Both the position numbers and the translations under genes were made by a program. Under the pieces are notes generated by a model. The model made no database searches and was not told where the DNA came from. It was given only the letters and a program-made list of their open reading frames with translations. Source: Beroe forskalii (lineage: Eukaryota > Ctenophora > Nuda > Beroida > Beroidae). From it: a stretch of 64,000 bases of DNA. Every line of letters starts with the position of its first letter. Within the stretch, counting starts at the first letter, position 1. Shown here piece after piece: positions 1 through 10,680 of this stretch. Location: NCBI GenBank assembly GCA_011033025.1, contig WFMF01000071.1:372001-436000 (forward strand). Reading direction: 5' to 3'.

Positions 1-847
1 CTGTGTTACAACTGCCACGTTCATTTTCCTTCAATAGATTTTGAGGTTAAGACCTTAAGGTCCCAAATGCCCCAGTTGTCCCAAAACTCAAAAACCGGTC
101 CCAAACTCAAAACAATTTTGATTAGGACAGTGACGCTAACCTCCATAATATCATGTTGAAAAGTTATCTGATTCTTATTTACCCCTGTATTCCAATAGGA
201 TTCATGCAATAAACCGAAGAAGACTGCTGGAGCTAAATACCATCTCCGTGGCTGGAAATGCCCTCAAATAAACATTTTTGTAGCACTACAACAGAGCGAA
301 TATGACAGGAGGTATGACAGCATACTTGTCGCAATTGTCAAATGGATCAAAATCAGCAGGAGTCAAGAAAGGAAAATGTAAAAGAACAAGAACGAAGAAA
401 ACTAAAAGAATCACTTGCTCATTTGTAACTGCTGGGACTCAAAGACTTTACCCAAATACAATTTACCCCTTTTACCCCAAATTTGTAATATTACTAATTT
501 CCCCATACGATCTCTTTTCATACCAGAAGTAAAGGGGAAAGAATCGATGTAATTCTTGTTAAAAGTTGAAAACCCGACATGTTTGTACTGTTGTTATACC
601 TACATTGAAAATGTGCCCTGACTATCGAAACCTTTTAAATCTATTATCAACGACTCACTTGCTTTGCTTTTTGCGTCATTGCGATGAAATAATACACTCG
701 ACCCGCACGACCATTGTTTCCAAATAATGCACGCTTTGCGTTATAACTTATTGATGTAGACCGGTGCCTTCGTTTAATGTTTCAAAACAACCGAATTTGT
801 TTATTTTTGGACGAGTAAATATTTGCATCAAGACTGTATACACTATA
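1..847. other. No recognised gene
   Basis: Several short open frames occur here, the longest 76 codons at 302-532, but none has a recognisable domain, splice context or repeat relationship. The stretch is AT-rich intergenic sequence left of the first transposon boundary. Confidence 0.5.
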
Positions 848-885
848 CAGTATAGGTGGGTCAGGGACGGAAGTTCGACACCCGG

Positions 886-1272
886 AATCCAATGTCTTAT
901 CTATAAAGGTGTATGGGTATACTACAAACATAACAAAATACTGTACATCGATTTTCTAATTCAAGGATTGACATAAGAGGTGGAAGAGACTAAACTGAAT
1001 CATCAGCGGTTACCCTACAGTTGTAGGTCTCACTGCCATCTACGATGTAGGTGTCCCATCAGCAGGTGACAAAGGGAAACGGAGGGGTTTCGGCCCACGT
1101 ACCCCTCACAGCTTACAACTGCAGGGCTGGGCCACCAGGACTCGGATTCCTGAGCAACACAGTTTAGAGGAAGGGGGAGGAAAAGGAAAGAGTTCAGTAG
1201 AGGTAAAAGATCAATGAGTGTTATTAAATTCGGGTGAAACATCTTAATGTTACGCTATTTAAAACCTGAAAG
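886..1272 (-). repeat. Pseudo-LTR-like direct repeat, 3' copy
   Basis: This block is a near-identical direct copy of 8744-9136, differing by a few small indels. The two copies enclose the minus-strand Penelope-like element. Paired direct repeats (pseudo-LTRs) are typical of that retroelement class, so I read this as its downstream copy. A short open frame inside it (70 codons, minus strand) recurs in the other copy and is probably not coding. Confidence 0.6.
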
Positions 1273-1449
1273 TGGAAGTTAAAATGAATGGGAGGTTGCA
1301 GGCATCTGCCTGTCAGCCCCACATTCAGTCCCAGGCTAATCATACAGTAAGTTGCTCAAGGTCAGCAACAAGCTGCACAACTATCCAGTACAGAATGTGA
1401 AGAACCTCGCGTGCCAATACCTAAACAAATTGATCTAAAATTGTACTGT

Positions 1450-3323
1450 TATCTAAAATTGCATATTTCTGAAAGACTAAGTTATTCTTATTAAGGCAAC
1501 GTTTAATAATGTCTACAAGATTGGAGTTACTATATCCTCTTTCAATCAGTTTTGGAAAACTTTTTAAGATTGAAGAGGAAAGTTTCTAATTCAGTACAAA
1601 TGTTAGCATACCTAAGGATTTGACTATAGAATACATTATGGCCTACTTCTGGAGGGATATTACTCTGTGGAAATGTTAAGGAAACTACAGAGAAATTAAA
1701 AGTCATCGGTCTTGTTATATACAGACACAACCTTGCTTGGTTGGATAGAAATATTGAGGTCCAGGTAGTTCACGTTCTTATTGTCATTACCTGACCTCTC
1801 CATTTCAAGAGAAGGATGATAGATTTGTTTGATTAGAGCTTCAAAGTTGAGATAATTAGTGGTGATAAGATCATCGACGTAGCGTCGTGTTTTAGAAAGA
1901 ATCTTAGCTAGGGAAAACTTTTTGGACTTTAAAAGATTTAGCATGAAGTTAAACTCTCGTTTAGCGAGAGTGAGATCCATGATGGGGGAACTGGAATTTC
2001 CACCCATGGGATTCTAAGACTTGGATAAAAACTTTACCTGCGAAAACTATATAGGTGTGATAGATGATAAAATGAACTGCTTCTTTGAGCTGATCTCTAT
2101 CAAAACTATGGTAGCCATCATAGACCTTCTTCGCGAAGAAACACTTATTTTGTATCATATTTACAAATATTTTATGTACTTGTTTCTTTCAGAGAAGATC
2201 AGATTCATAACTTCTCCAATCATATCATCAACTTCTTTAAAGGTCTAAATTGGTATATAAAGTGGTAAAGTCGTAAATTTGGAGATTAAATGCTTCACTG
2301 CTCTGCAGTGACTCAAGAAACTGTGCAGAAGAATCTATGCTCCAGAACACATTGACACCACTGTTGTTGTATATTGTCTGACAATACTTCTTGAAGTATT
2401 CTCGTAGGAGTTTAAGACTACAATTAACAAGGATGTTCAGCTGTTTAGTAGCACAGCTTCTCGCCCCAGCTATGAAGCGTGCTTTGTATGGGTTCTTGTG
2501 GAGTTTAGGATTCCAGAACAGCCGTGGTAGACACTTGTTTTGGTCGTCGATGGTGATGGAGTACTTGTATCGTAGTGTCGAAGCGATTTGTTCGACGTAG
2601 AAGTCAGGGTCGTTTGGGAGAGGAGAGTAGGTTTTGTTACCCGTACATTCTAATGTATCAGTGTCAAAACCAAGTTCTTTGAGAAGAGTTATAACATAGA
2701 ACTTCTTACAGATAAAAGCGAAGTTGTTAGATGCTTTATCAATAGTACAAATGATATAAAGCTTCTGAAGACGTTTCAGTTCTTCCTTGACACCCTCTCT
2801 CTCAAGGACATTGTCTTCAGTTTGTTCAAAGACATGTGGATGGTTGTCTTTATAGAATCCAAGTCTATTATCAACGATATCCGACACTCTGCTATACCAA
2901 GAATCAAAAGCAGCGTTCTTCAAGTGGTACTTTACCCTTGTTTCTTGATAAAGCTTGTCAAATCATCGTCAATACTAGCTTTGATCTCTGACACAGTCTG
3001 ATGACAAGGAATTCTAAATTTACCGAAAGATAAAATATTTCTTAAATCTGGATCATTGGCAATACTCAAGTCACCAGTAATAATATGCCCTAGTGGCTCA
3101 TAATTATAAGATGATAAACTACAGTTACATTGAGAATTTAGAATTGCTCGAACATCAGGAATGGTAAGATTTTTGAGAGATTTGCTGTAATTACAAACGG
3201 ATAAACTAAGAGGTTTACTATAACGATAGTAAACGCGTAGAGGAGACTTCTCTTGTAGAGGAGGAGGAAGAAGCTTGACAACAGATTTATCTGAGAGAAT
3301 GGATTGAAATTTCAAATTATCCA
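1450..3323 (-). pseudogene. Naiad-like Penelope element: CxC linker and reverse transcriptase, degraded
   Basis: Read on the minus strand from about 3320 down. First comes the linker with a CxC motif (NSQCNCSL, near 3110-3130), followed by GHIITGDL. Fingers and palm follow in 2923-2237, with CTIDKASNNFAFICKKFY, LFWNPKLHKNPYKARFIAG and the motif A region YDFTTLYTNL. Motif B (PMGGNSSSP) and motif C (RYVDDL, the catalytic Asp pair) lie in 2007-1696. Thumb sequence (LIERGYSNSN) runs to about 1450. The reading frame is broken: there is a shift after TLYTNLDL near 2240, another near 2170, one just before motif B near 2005 and one near 1720. The copy is therefore dead. The matching N-terminal half is at 7414-8290. 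The CxC linker and nuclease-first order match the Naiad clade of Penelope-like elements rather than canonical ones. Confidence 0.85.
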
Positions 3324-3544
3324 GGGGGGGGGGTAAGGCAAACTTTGGCAAACTTTGGCAAATTAATCCCTAAATTTTTGAGTTTGCCAAAAAAAGTGTT
3401 TGCCAAAGTTTGCCATAGTTTGCCAAAGTTTGCCAAAAAAGACTTAAAATATTGCAAAATTGAAATAAAATCACTCAGTTTGTTCCAAATTGTTCAGATG
3501 AGCTTAAATATAGTATATACAGATCTGGTTAACAGATAGGGAAA

Positions 3545-4049
3545 AATTGAGCGATCCGTCGAGGCCAGTATTGCGCCAGTATCACGCAAGTACCGCGCCA
3601 GTATCAGGCCAGTATCGCGCCAGTATCAGGCCTACCTCACGCCGTTATCACGCCAGTATCGCGCCAGTAGCACGCCAGTATCGCGCCAGTATCACACCAG
3701 TATCACACCAGTATCGCGCCAGTCGGAACTAACTTTAAGCCAGGACGCCAGTAACACGCCAGTATATGATCTTAAACTGGCGTGCTACTGGCGTCCTGGA
3801 TATAAGTTAGTGTCCACTGGCGTGATACTGGCGTACTACTGGCGCGGTACTGGCGTGATACTGGCGCGATACTGGCGTGCTACTGGCGCGCTACTGGCGT
3901 GCTACTGGCGCGATAACGGCGTGAGGTAGGCCTGATACTGGCGCGATACTGGCGTGGTACTGGCCTGATTCTGGCGCGATACTGGCGTGGTACTGGCCTG
4001 ATTCTGGCGCGATACTGGCGTGATACTGGCCTCGACGGATCGCTCAATT
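3545..4049. repeat. Fold-back minisatellite of GCGCCAGTATCACGCCAGTATC units
   Basis: Units of about 10-11 bp (CGCCAGTATC) run in one orientation to about 3740, then in the opposite orientation from 3778. The outer edges are mirror copies: TTGAGCGATCCGTCGAGGCC at the left and its complement GGCCTCGACGGATCGCTCAA at the right. The whole block can fold into one long imperfect hairpin with a centre near 3770. Confidence 0.75.
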
Positions 4050-6610
4050 TACCCAGATAGGCATCAGACCTGATAGGCATACTTAGGAGTGTGATAGGCT
4101 AACTCTGGAGTAAGATAGGCTTTCTTAGAAGTATGTTAGGCCCACTTAGGAGTGTGGTAGGCTTACTCAGGAGTGTGATAGGCCCACTTAGGGGTGTAAA
4201 AGGCTTACTTCGGAGTGTGATAGGGTAACTGAGGAGTGTGATAGGCTTACTTACTACTTAGAAGTGTGATAGGCTCACTTAGGAGTGTGATAGGCTTACT
4301 TATGCCATCAGGTGTGTGATAGGCTTACTTAGGAGAGTGATAGGCTTAATTACGCGTGTGTCAGGCTTGAATTTGAATTTGAATATCATTTTACAGTACA
4401 ATTACAATATACTTACTTAGAAGTAGGATAGGCTGAGTCAGGGGTGTGATAGGCTTACTTATTACTATGGAGTGTGATTGGCTTACCCAGGAGTTTGATA
4501 GGCTTACTCAGGGGTGTGATAGGACAAATAGCGAGTGCAATAAGCTTAATAATGGGTATGATAGGCTTACTTAGGGGTGTGATAAGCCAACCTAGGAGTG
4601 TGATAGTCTCACTAAGGAGTGTGATAGGCTTACTTAGGGGTGTGATAGGCTAACTTAGAAGTGTGATTGGCTCACTTAGGAGTGTGATAGGCTAACTTAG
4701 GAGTGTGATTGGCTCACTTAGGAGTGTGATAGGCTCACTTAAGGGTGTGATAGGCTAACTAAGGCGTGTGATAAGCTTAATAAGTGGTGTGATAGGCTAA
4801 CTCTGGAGTAAGATAGGCTTTCTTAGAAGTATGGTAGGCCCACTAAGGAGTGTGGTAGGCTTACTCAGGAGTGTGATAGGCCCACTTAGGAGTGTGATAG
4901 GGTAACTGAGGAGTGTGATAGGCTTACTTTCTACTTAGAAGTGTGATAGGCTCACTTAGGAGTGTGATAGGCTTACTTATGCCATTAGGTGTGTGATAGG
5001 CTTACTTAGGAGAGTGATAGGCTTAATTACGCGTGTGTCAGGCTTGAATTTGAATTTGAATATCATTTTACTGTACAATTACAATATACTTATTACTTAC
5101 TTAGGAGTAGGATAGGCTGACTCAAGAGTGTGATAGGCTTACTAGTTACTATGGAGTGTGATTGGCTTACTCAGGAGTGTGATAGGCTTATTTAGGGGTG
5201 ATAGCCTGATAGGCATACTTAGGAGTGTGATAGGCTAACTCTGGAGTAAGATAGGCTTTCTTAGAAGTATGGTAGGCCCACTAAGGAGTGTGATAGGCTT
5301 ACTCAGGAGTGTGATAGGCGTACTTAAGGGGTGTAAAAGGCTACTTCGGAGTGTGATAGGGTAACTGAGGAGTGTGATAGGCTTACTCACTACTTAGAAG
5401 TGTGATAGGCTCACTTAGGAGTGTGATAGGCTTACTTAGGTGTGTGATAGGCTTACTTAGGTGTGTGATAGGCTTACTAAGGAGAGTGATAGGCTTGAAT
5501 TTGAATTTGAATATCATTTTACAGTACAATTGCAATATACTAAGTATATTGCAATTGTACTGTAAAATGATATTCAAGCCTATCACACTTCAAGTGCCTA
5601 TCACTCTCTAAGCAAGCCTATCACACACCTGATGGCACAGCAAGCCTATCACACTCCTGAGCCTATCACACTCTAAAGTAAGCTATCACCTCCTCAGTTA
5701 CCCCCACTCCGGAATTAGCTTGTTGCCTTTTGCTATGGGCCTAAGGCCTTATCATTGCTCCTAAGTGGGGCCTTCAAACATACTTACTTAGAAGTAGTAT
5801 AGGCTGACCCAGGGGTGTGATAGGCTTACTAGTTACTATGGAGTATGATTGGCTTACTCAGGAGTGTGATAGGCTTACTTAGGGGTGTGATAGGCTAAAT
5901 AACAAGTGTAATAAGCTTAATAATGGGTATGATAGGCTTACTTAGGGGTGTCATAGGTCAACTTAGGAGTGTGATAGGCTCACTGAGGAGTGTGAGGCTC
6001 ACATACGAGTGCGATAGAATTACTTCGGGGTATGATATGTTTACTTAGGAGAGTGATAGGCTTATTCAGGAGTGTGATAGGCTTACTCAGGAGTGTGATA
6101 GTCTTACTTAGAGAGTTAGAGGTGTGATAGGCCAACTTAGGAGTGTGATGGTCTCACTTAGGAGTGTGATAGGCTTACTTAGGGGTGTGATAGGCTAACT
6201 TAGGAGTGTGATTGGCTCACTTAGGATGGTGAGAGGCTCACTCAGGAGAGTGATAGGCTTACTCAGGAGTATGATATGCTATCTTAGGATTTCAATTAAC
6301 TTGATAAGGGCTTTAGGGGTGTGCTAGGCAATAAACTTTCTTAGGAGTGCGATAGGGTAACAAAGGAGTGTGATAGGCTTACTTAGGAGTGTGAAAGGCT
6401 TACGTTTAGGTGATAGGCTCACCTTAGGAGTGTGATAGGCTTACTTAGGGGTGTGATAGACTAACTAAGGAGTGTGATAAGCTTAATTAGGGTGTGATAG
6501 GCTTACTTAGGAGTGTGATAGGCTTACGACCTTACGTAGGAGTATGATAGGCTCACTTCTAGGAGCTTAGGAGTGTGATAGGCTTACTTAGGAGTATGTT
6601 AGGCTTACTT
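4050..6610. repeat. 21-bp satellite, consensus GTGATAGGCTTACTTAGGAGT
   Basis: Over one hundred imperfect units of about 21 bp are present, with larger duplicated blocks: 4085-4420 is closely repeated at 4790-5095 and again at 5215-5510. Orientation flips at a palindrome centred near 5542 and the inverted units continue to about 5700. The original orientation resumes after 5780. No coding potential is evident; the open frames are by-products of the period, a multiple of three. Confidence 0.85.
5490..5581. repeat. Long palindrome at satellite orientation switch
   Basis: The left arm contains TTTTACAGTACAATTGCAAT and the right arm its exact complement, centred on position 5542 with almost no loop. 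One-armed copies of the same AT-rich segment occur at 4368-4415 and 5040-5090. This suggests the palindrome arose when one array unit was duplicated in inverted orientation. Confidence 0.85.
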
Positions 6611-7110
6611 ATAACCCATACCTTTCCACTGATAATCCACCCCTATACACTTCTAACGCACCCCAATCAACTCATAACCCATCCCAATCAACTCATAACC
6701 CACCCTGACCAACTCAAAACCCACCCCAAGCAACGCATTACCCACCCCGACCAACTTCTTACCCACCTCAATAAACCCATAATCCATCGCTTTCCACTCA
6801 TAACCCACCCCTTTCCACTCATAACCCACTCCTTTCCACTCATAACCCACCCCTTTTCACTCGTAACCTAGCCCAATCAACACATAATATCCCACCCCTT
6901 TCCACTTATATCCCACTCCTTTCCACTCATTACCCACCCCTTCACACTCACAACCCATCGTTTTCCACTCATAACCCACCCCTTTCCACTCATAACCCCT
7001 CCTTTTTCCACTTATGACCCACCCCTTTACACTCATAACCCATCTTTTTCCACTCATAACCCATCCTTTTCGACTCATGACTCACCCCTTTCCACCCATA
7101 ACCCACCCCT
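6610..7110. repeat. About 21-bp satellite, consensus CCACTCATAACCCACCCCTTT
   Basis: About 24 imperfect units follow the preceding satellite directly. They differ from it in sequence, being C-rich on the plus strand. Open frames on both strands reflect periodicity only. Confidence 0.8.
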
Positions 7111-7413
7111 ATCAGCCTATATATTACATTCCTGGTTTAAAATTAATCTTTTATACCAATATAGATCACCTCGATCCTTTACTCAATGACTAACTGATGC
7201 CTTTTCGTTTCTCTGAATGTTGATAAGTCTATAGATAATACATTGATTACCATCTGACACTTATTCAAGTGAAAAAATTCTTACAAATGGTTTGAGAAGT
7301 CATGTAATTTTTGGCAAACTTTGGCAAATTTTGGCAAATTAATCCCTAAATTTAGGAGTTTGCCAAAAAAAGTGTTTGCCAAAGTTTGCCAAAGTTTGCC
7401 TTACCCCCGCCCC

Positions 7414-8290
7414 TATCCATAAATTTACTATTAAATGATAAAACTATATGTTCACGTTCCTTGATTTTCTCAGCCTCATTCACTTTGAATTTAGGTGAGA
7501 ATGTCCTACAAAATGATTCACAGATATTGTACAAAATTCCAGAATTAACACTAGCCAAATTAAATAGGGAGTCTAAATCTGTTAAGGAATATGATCTCAG
7601 AGTTTTAAATAAGGAATGGTCAAAATTAGTATTAGAGTCTTTGAAAAGAACGAGATTATCTGCAATCTCTTCTTTACTCCTATTCTTACAAGAGGCTCTC
7701 TTACTGCCTCTGCCACGTTTATAACGTTTGATAAAACCATTAAAATAGTTGACAGTAATACCTTGCGATATACTGCCAAATCCCTTCTTTTTATCATTAA
7801 GGCCTAAGGGATACGCTGTACCTAACCTGTCAATCCAGTAGTCCTCCAAACTACACAAATCATTCTTCACGTCGGTTGAAATGTCCTTATCGACGTAATC
7901 AATGATCTGGATAGTTGCTTCACAGAAGCAATGACCAGGAAGGTTGAAATGCTCATAGATAAATGTGGAGGCATTATTCTTCACACCCGATCTATGACCA
8001 TTCATACGCTTGTGAAGTGGCTGACTGGTTTCACCAACGTACTGTTTTTGACAAGAGGAACAGGTGATAAGATATATAACATTGGCGTTCTTACAGGAGA
8101 TATTAAGACTATCATGACAAAATATGAATTTATTATTAAATGTACTACTACAAAAGGTTTTACTAGTGACAAAGGACTTGCAGGTTAGACATCCCTTACT
8201 ATTACAGAGGAGGAAGTGGGAAGAAGTTACGCTATTGATGTCTAACCACTTTGCAAGATTTTTGTGATAGAATTTGTTGCTACGTTTAAG
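7414..8290 (-). pseudogene. Naiad-like Penelope element: N-terminal GIY-YIG nuclease half
   Basis: Open in one minus-strand frame from 8290 to the insertion junction. An N-terminal region FYHKNLAKWLDINSVTSSHF leads to Cys pairs (LLCNSKGCLTC, FIFCHD). Next is the GIY-YIG core with NVIYLITCSSCQKQYVGET, RMNGHRS and a conserved FNLPGHCF. The tail motif EDYWIDRLGTAYPLGLNDK follows. After it comes a basic linker (RYKRGRGSKRASCKNRSKEE) running to FNSKFMD, where the 4.09-kb element interrupts. The nuclease nicks target DNA for target-primed reverse transcription. An in-frame TGA lies at 8293-8291, just upstream. No certain start codon is visible; the first ATG at 8005 lies inside the nuclease core and cannot be the true start. 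Confidence 0.85.
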
Positions 8291-8743
8291 TCATGTTATT
8301 ACAACTCCCCTTGTCAGAAGTGACCCTCCTATACACACCGACTCAAGGTATGTAAAGGGAGAGGGACCGGACATCACCCTACTGGTGTGGGGCTGCCACA
8401 CTTAAGGCGGGCGGTAGATGACATGAATCTAAACAGATTCTCCCACCATCACACCACAGCCTGGCGGGGGGCCATACGGCCATAAGCCCACCTTATCACC
8501 GGATCACATAGTGCTGCTGCTTCTCGCGCCAGAGCATGGCGGGCAGCTCACGCCAAGAGAATGTATTTACATGACAAACGGATAAAGTGAATGCATCTGG
8601 AATAATCAATGAACAAGAAAATCAAAGGGAATAGAGACCACGATATAGTAATAATAGAGTATAAATTCATATTCAAGCTATCAATTCTGTGCCCAACGGG
8701 GCGGAGGAACCGGCCACCAGGAGAAACACCATGATATGGATCT
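8291..8743 (-). other. 5' untranslated part of the Penelope-like element
   Basis: Non-coding sequence between the nuclease frame and the upstream pseudo-LTR-like repeat. It is GC-richer than its surroundings around 8340-8560 (for example GGCCATACGGCC, palindromic). No ORF or ribozyme core was recognised. Confidence 0.45.
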
Positions 8744-9136
8744 AATCCAATGTCTTATCTATAAAGGTGTATGGGTATACTACAAACATAACAAAATACT
8801 GTACATCGATTTTCTAATTCAAGGATTGACATAAGAGGTGGAAGAGACTAAACTGTGAATCATCAGCGGTTACCCTACAGTTGTAAGGTCTCCCTGCCAT
8901 CTGCGATGTAGGTGTCCCATCAGCAGGTGACAAAGGGAAACGGAGGGGTTTCGGCCCACGTACCCCTCACAGCTTACAACTGCAGGGCTGGGCCACCCAG
9001 GACTCCGGATTCCTGAGCAACACAGTTTAGAGGGAAGGGGGAGGAAAAGGAAAGAGTTCAGTAGAGGTAAAAGATCAATGAGTGTTATTAAATTCGGGTG
9101 AAACATCTTAATGTTACGCTATTTAAAACCTGAAAG
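8744..9136 (-). repeat. Pseudo-LTR-like direct repeat, 5' copy
   Basis: Near-identical to 886-1272 and in the same orientation. It abuts the outer inverted repeat at 9137. Together the pair brackets the Penelope-like element and its nested insertion, giving an overall unit of about 8.25 kb. Confidence 0.6.
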
Positions 9137-9457
9137 TTAGACACTCTCACTGCTTGTCGAACTTCCGGGCGTCAACAGACTGAAGTCCGACAGTCCTAAA
9201 GCTCGACAGCTGGATCAGGTGTCGAACTTCCGGTCGTCAACAGACTGAAGTTCGACACCCGTAAGTTCGACACCCTTTCTAAGCTTTAATAGAAAGGAAT
9301 TCGCCTTTTGCATTGAGTGCCCCTTTACAGTAAAGGTAATTACAGGCTTTGGTGAGATATTACATTTGCACTTATCATACGTTGCTCGTCTGTTATCTCT
9401 ACCACTGATAAGTGATTGTGCGTTCAACAGCAGCTTGTAGCAATACACTGCTTTGTG

Positions 9458-10363
9458 ATGGATTGTACGGTTAAATCGGAAAAATGGCTTAATTCAAGAC
9501 TGCAGATGCTGGGATGTTCGAGCGTGAAAGAAGTGACTCTCAACAAGTGTAAAGTCCCTGTCAAGGAGGAGCTCGCCTCTTCACTGCATGCAGCGTTATC
9601 AATCATTTACCAGCTGAACAATCAGATCAGAAGGATAACTGAAGAGTCGGAGGAGTTGCAGGAAAAGCTTGATGAGTCTCTGGAGGCTTCAGTAAGTGTC
9701 AATCAGGCAAGCAGTGAGACTCTGGTGTTGCAGAAGAAGCTTCTGGACTCGCAAGAGACTGTGGTTCGGCTTCAGGGGGAGTTACTGGAATGCAAGGACG
9801 AACAGCTGCGAGCAGTCACTTCAAGCGTCAAGTCCTCAGTTCAAGAGACTGTGAAAGAGGAGTTCAGGAGCTACAGTCAGGTCGTGAAGTCAGGACAACA
9901 GGAGCAGACACCTGTTACACCAGCCAACATCGTGTCAGTAGTGAAGAAAGTTGTGGAAGAGGAGGACAGAAGTCGAAATGTCATGGTATTTGGACTTGTG
10001 GAAGAAAAGAACGAGGACCTCAACGCGAAGATCGTCGAAATCATGGAAGTGATCGGAGAGAAGCCAAAGATGGAGGTTTGTCGAGTGGGTAAGGGTAAGG
10101 ACGGCAGATCCCGGCCTGTTAAGATCGCTGTGTCCAGTTCGTTAATTGTGTCGCAGGTCATTTCTAAGTCTCGACGACTCAGCGAGAAGGACAAGTTTAA
10201 GACTGTATTCCTGTCTCCAGACAGATCCTACGATCAGCGGGCTGTGCACAGGACCCTTGTTGCAGAGCTGAAGAAGAAGAAGGCAGATGAGCCTGGAAGG
10301 CGACAGTTCATCAGAAGTGGGATTGTCAACAGTGTTGAGAAGACAGCGCGATCAAACACATGA
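9458..10363 (+). CDS. LINE ORF1-type protein (coiled coil plus RNA-binding fold)
   Basis: This 301-codon ORF begins at the first ATG (MDCTVKSEKWLNSRL). An upstream extension of the frame lacks an ATG. Residues about 35-125 are heptad-rich and Leu/Glu/Gln-rich, a likely trimeric or dimeric coiled coil. Residues about 175-290 match the RNA-binding core of LINE ORF1 proteins: SRNVMVFGLVEEKNED, then a Gly-Lys-rich turn (RVGKGKDGRSRPVKI), then FLSPDRSYDQRAVH. Such proteins coat the LINE RNA as a nucleoprotein chaperone. No ORF2 (endonuclease and reverse transcriptase) follows. Within 320 bp the element ends in a CAAA-repeat tail, so this is an internally deleted ORF1-only copy. The frame is intact, hinting at recent insertion or selection for use in trans. 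The LINE clade is not determined. Confidence 0.75.
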   Translation: MDCTVKSEKWLNSRLQMLGCSSVKEVTLNKCKVPVKEELASSLHAALSIIYQLNNQIRRITEESEELQEKLDESLEASVSVNQASSETLVLQKKLLDSQETVVRLQGELLECKDEQLRAVTSSVKSSVQETVKEEFRSYSQVVKSGQQEQTPVTPANIVSVVKKVVEEEDRSRNVMVFGLVEEKNEDLNAKIVEIMEVIGEKPKMEVCRVGKGKDGRSRPVKIAVSSSLIVSQVISKSRRLSEKDKFKTVFLSPDRSYDQRAVHRTLVAELKKKKADEPGRRQFIRSGIVNSVEKTARSNT

Positions 10364-10680
10364 GCTGAAGGGTGCATGGAGCATATTATGCGTTCAGGAG
10401 TGTGGGGAATTAATGACAATACGCCATTAACATGCTGTTAAGTTTCATATCAGCAGTCTGTCGCGCACACAGGTCTTTTTAGATCTCGCAACACATTCTC
10501 TGATTGTTATGTTTGTGTTTAAGAACTTTGGCGTGTCATACATTTCTTTTCATTCAGTTTGTCGAGTGCCCTATCGAGGGATTTTATATCAATTTTTTAT
10601 TGTTCTAATTTTATTGATTTCAAAGCCCTTAGTGGTGCCCCACCGTGGGTTTTCAAACAAACAAACAAAAACTTATATAG
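10364..10680 (+). mobile_element. 3' end of the ORF1-only LINE with CAAA tail
   Basis: The untranslated stretch ends with GTGGTGCCCCACCGTGGG, itself a small hairpin, followed by TTTTCAAACAAACAAACAAA. Short-period CAAA-type tails are typical LINE 3' ends. No trace of an ORF2 frame lies between the ORF1 stop and this tail. Confidence 0.55.

Larger units (their letters stand above)
3324..7413. mobile_element. 4.09-kb satellite-filled inverted-repeat element inserted in the Penelope element
   Basis: Left end: ten G then TAAGGCAAACTTTGGC. Right end: GCCAAAGTTTGCCTTACCCC, the inverse complement apart from one base in the G run. Each end also holds a local fold-back of TTTGCC/GGCAAA motifs around AATTAATCCCTAAATTT, and this core is in the same orientation at both ends (3360-3440 and 7330-7400). 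A perfect 6-bp duplication TATCCA flanks it (3318-3323 and 7414-7419). Removing one duplication and the element rejoins the Penelope frame (SKFMD then NLKFQ). The interior has no protein gene, only satellites at 3545-4049, 4050-6610 and 6610-7110. The superfamily is unassigned; 6-bp duplications are seen for example in Polinton and IS3EU elements, but no diagnostic protein is present. Confidence 0.8.

Noticed and set aside
302-532. 76-codon ORF near the left edge
   Set aside because: Lys-rich then Phe/Tyr/Pro-rich reading with no domain and no context. It is consistent with chance in AT-rich DNA.
1030-1242. Short ORF recurring at 8870-9106
   Set aside because: It recurs only because it lies in the pseudo-LTR-like direct repeat. 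The copies differ by frame-shifting indels, so it is not a conserved protein.
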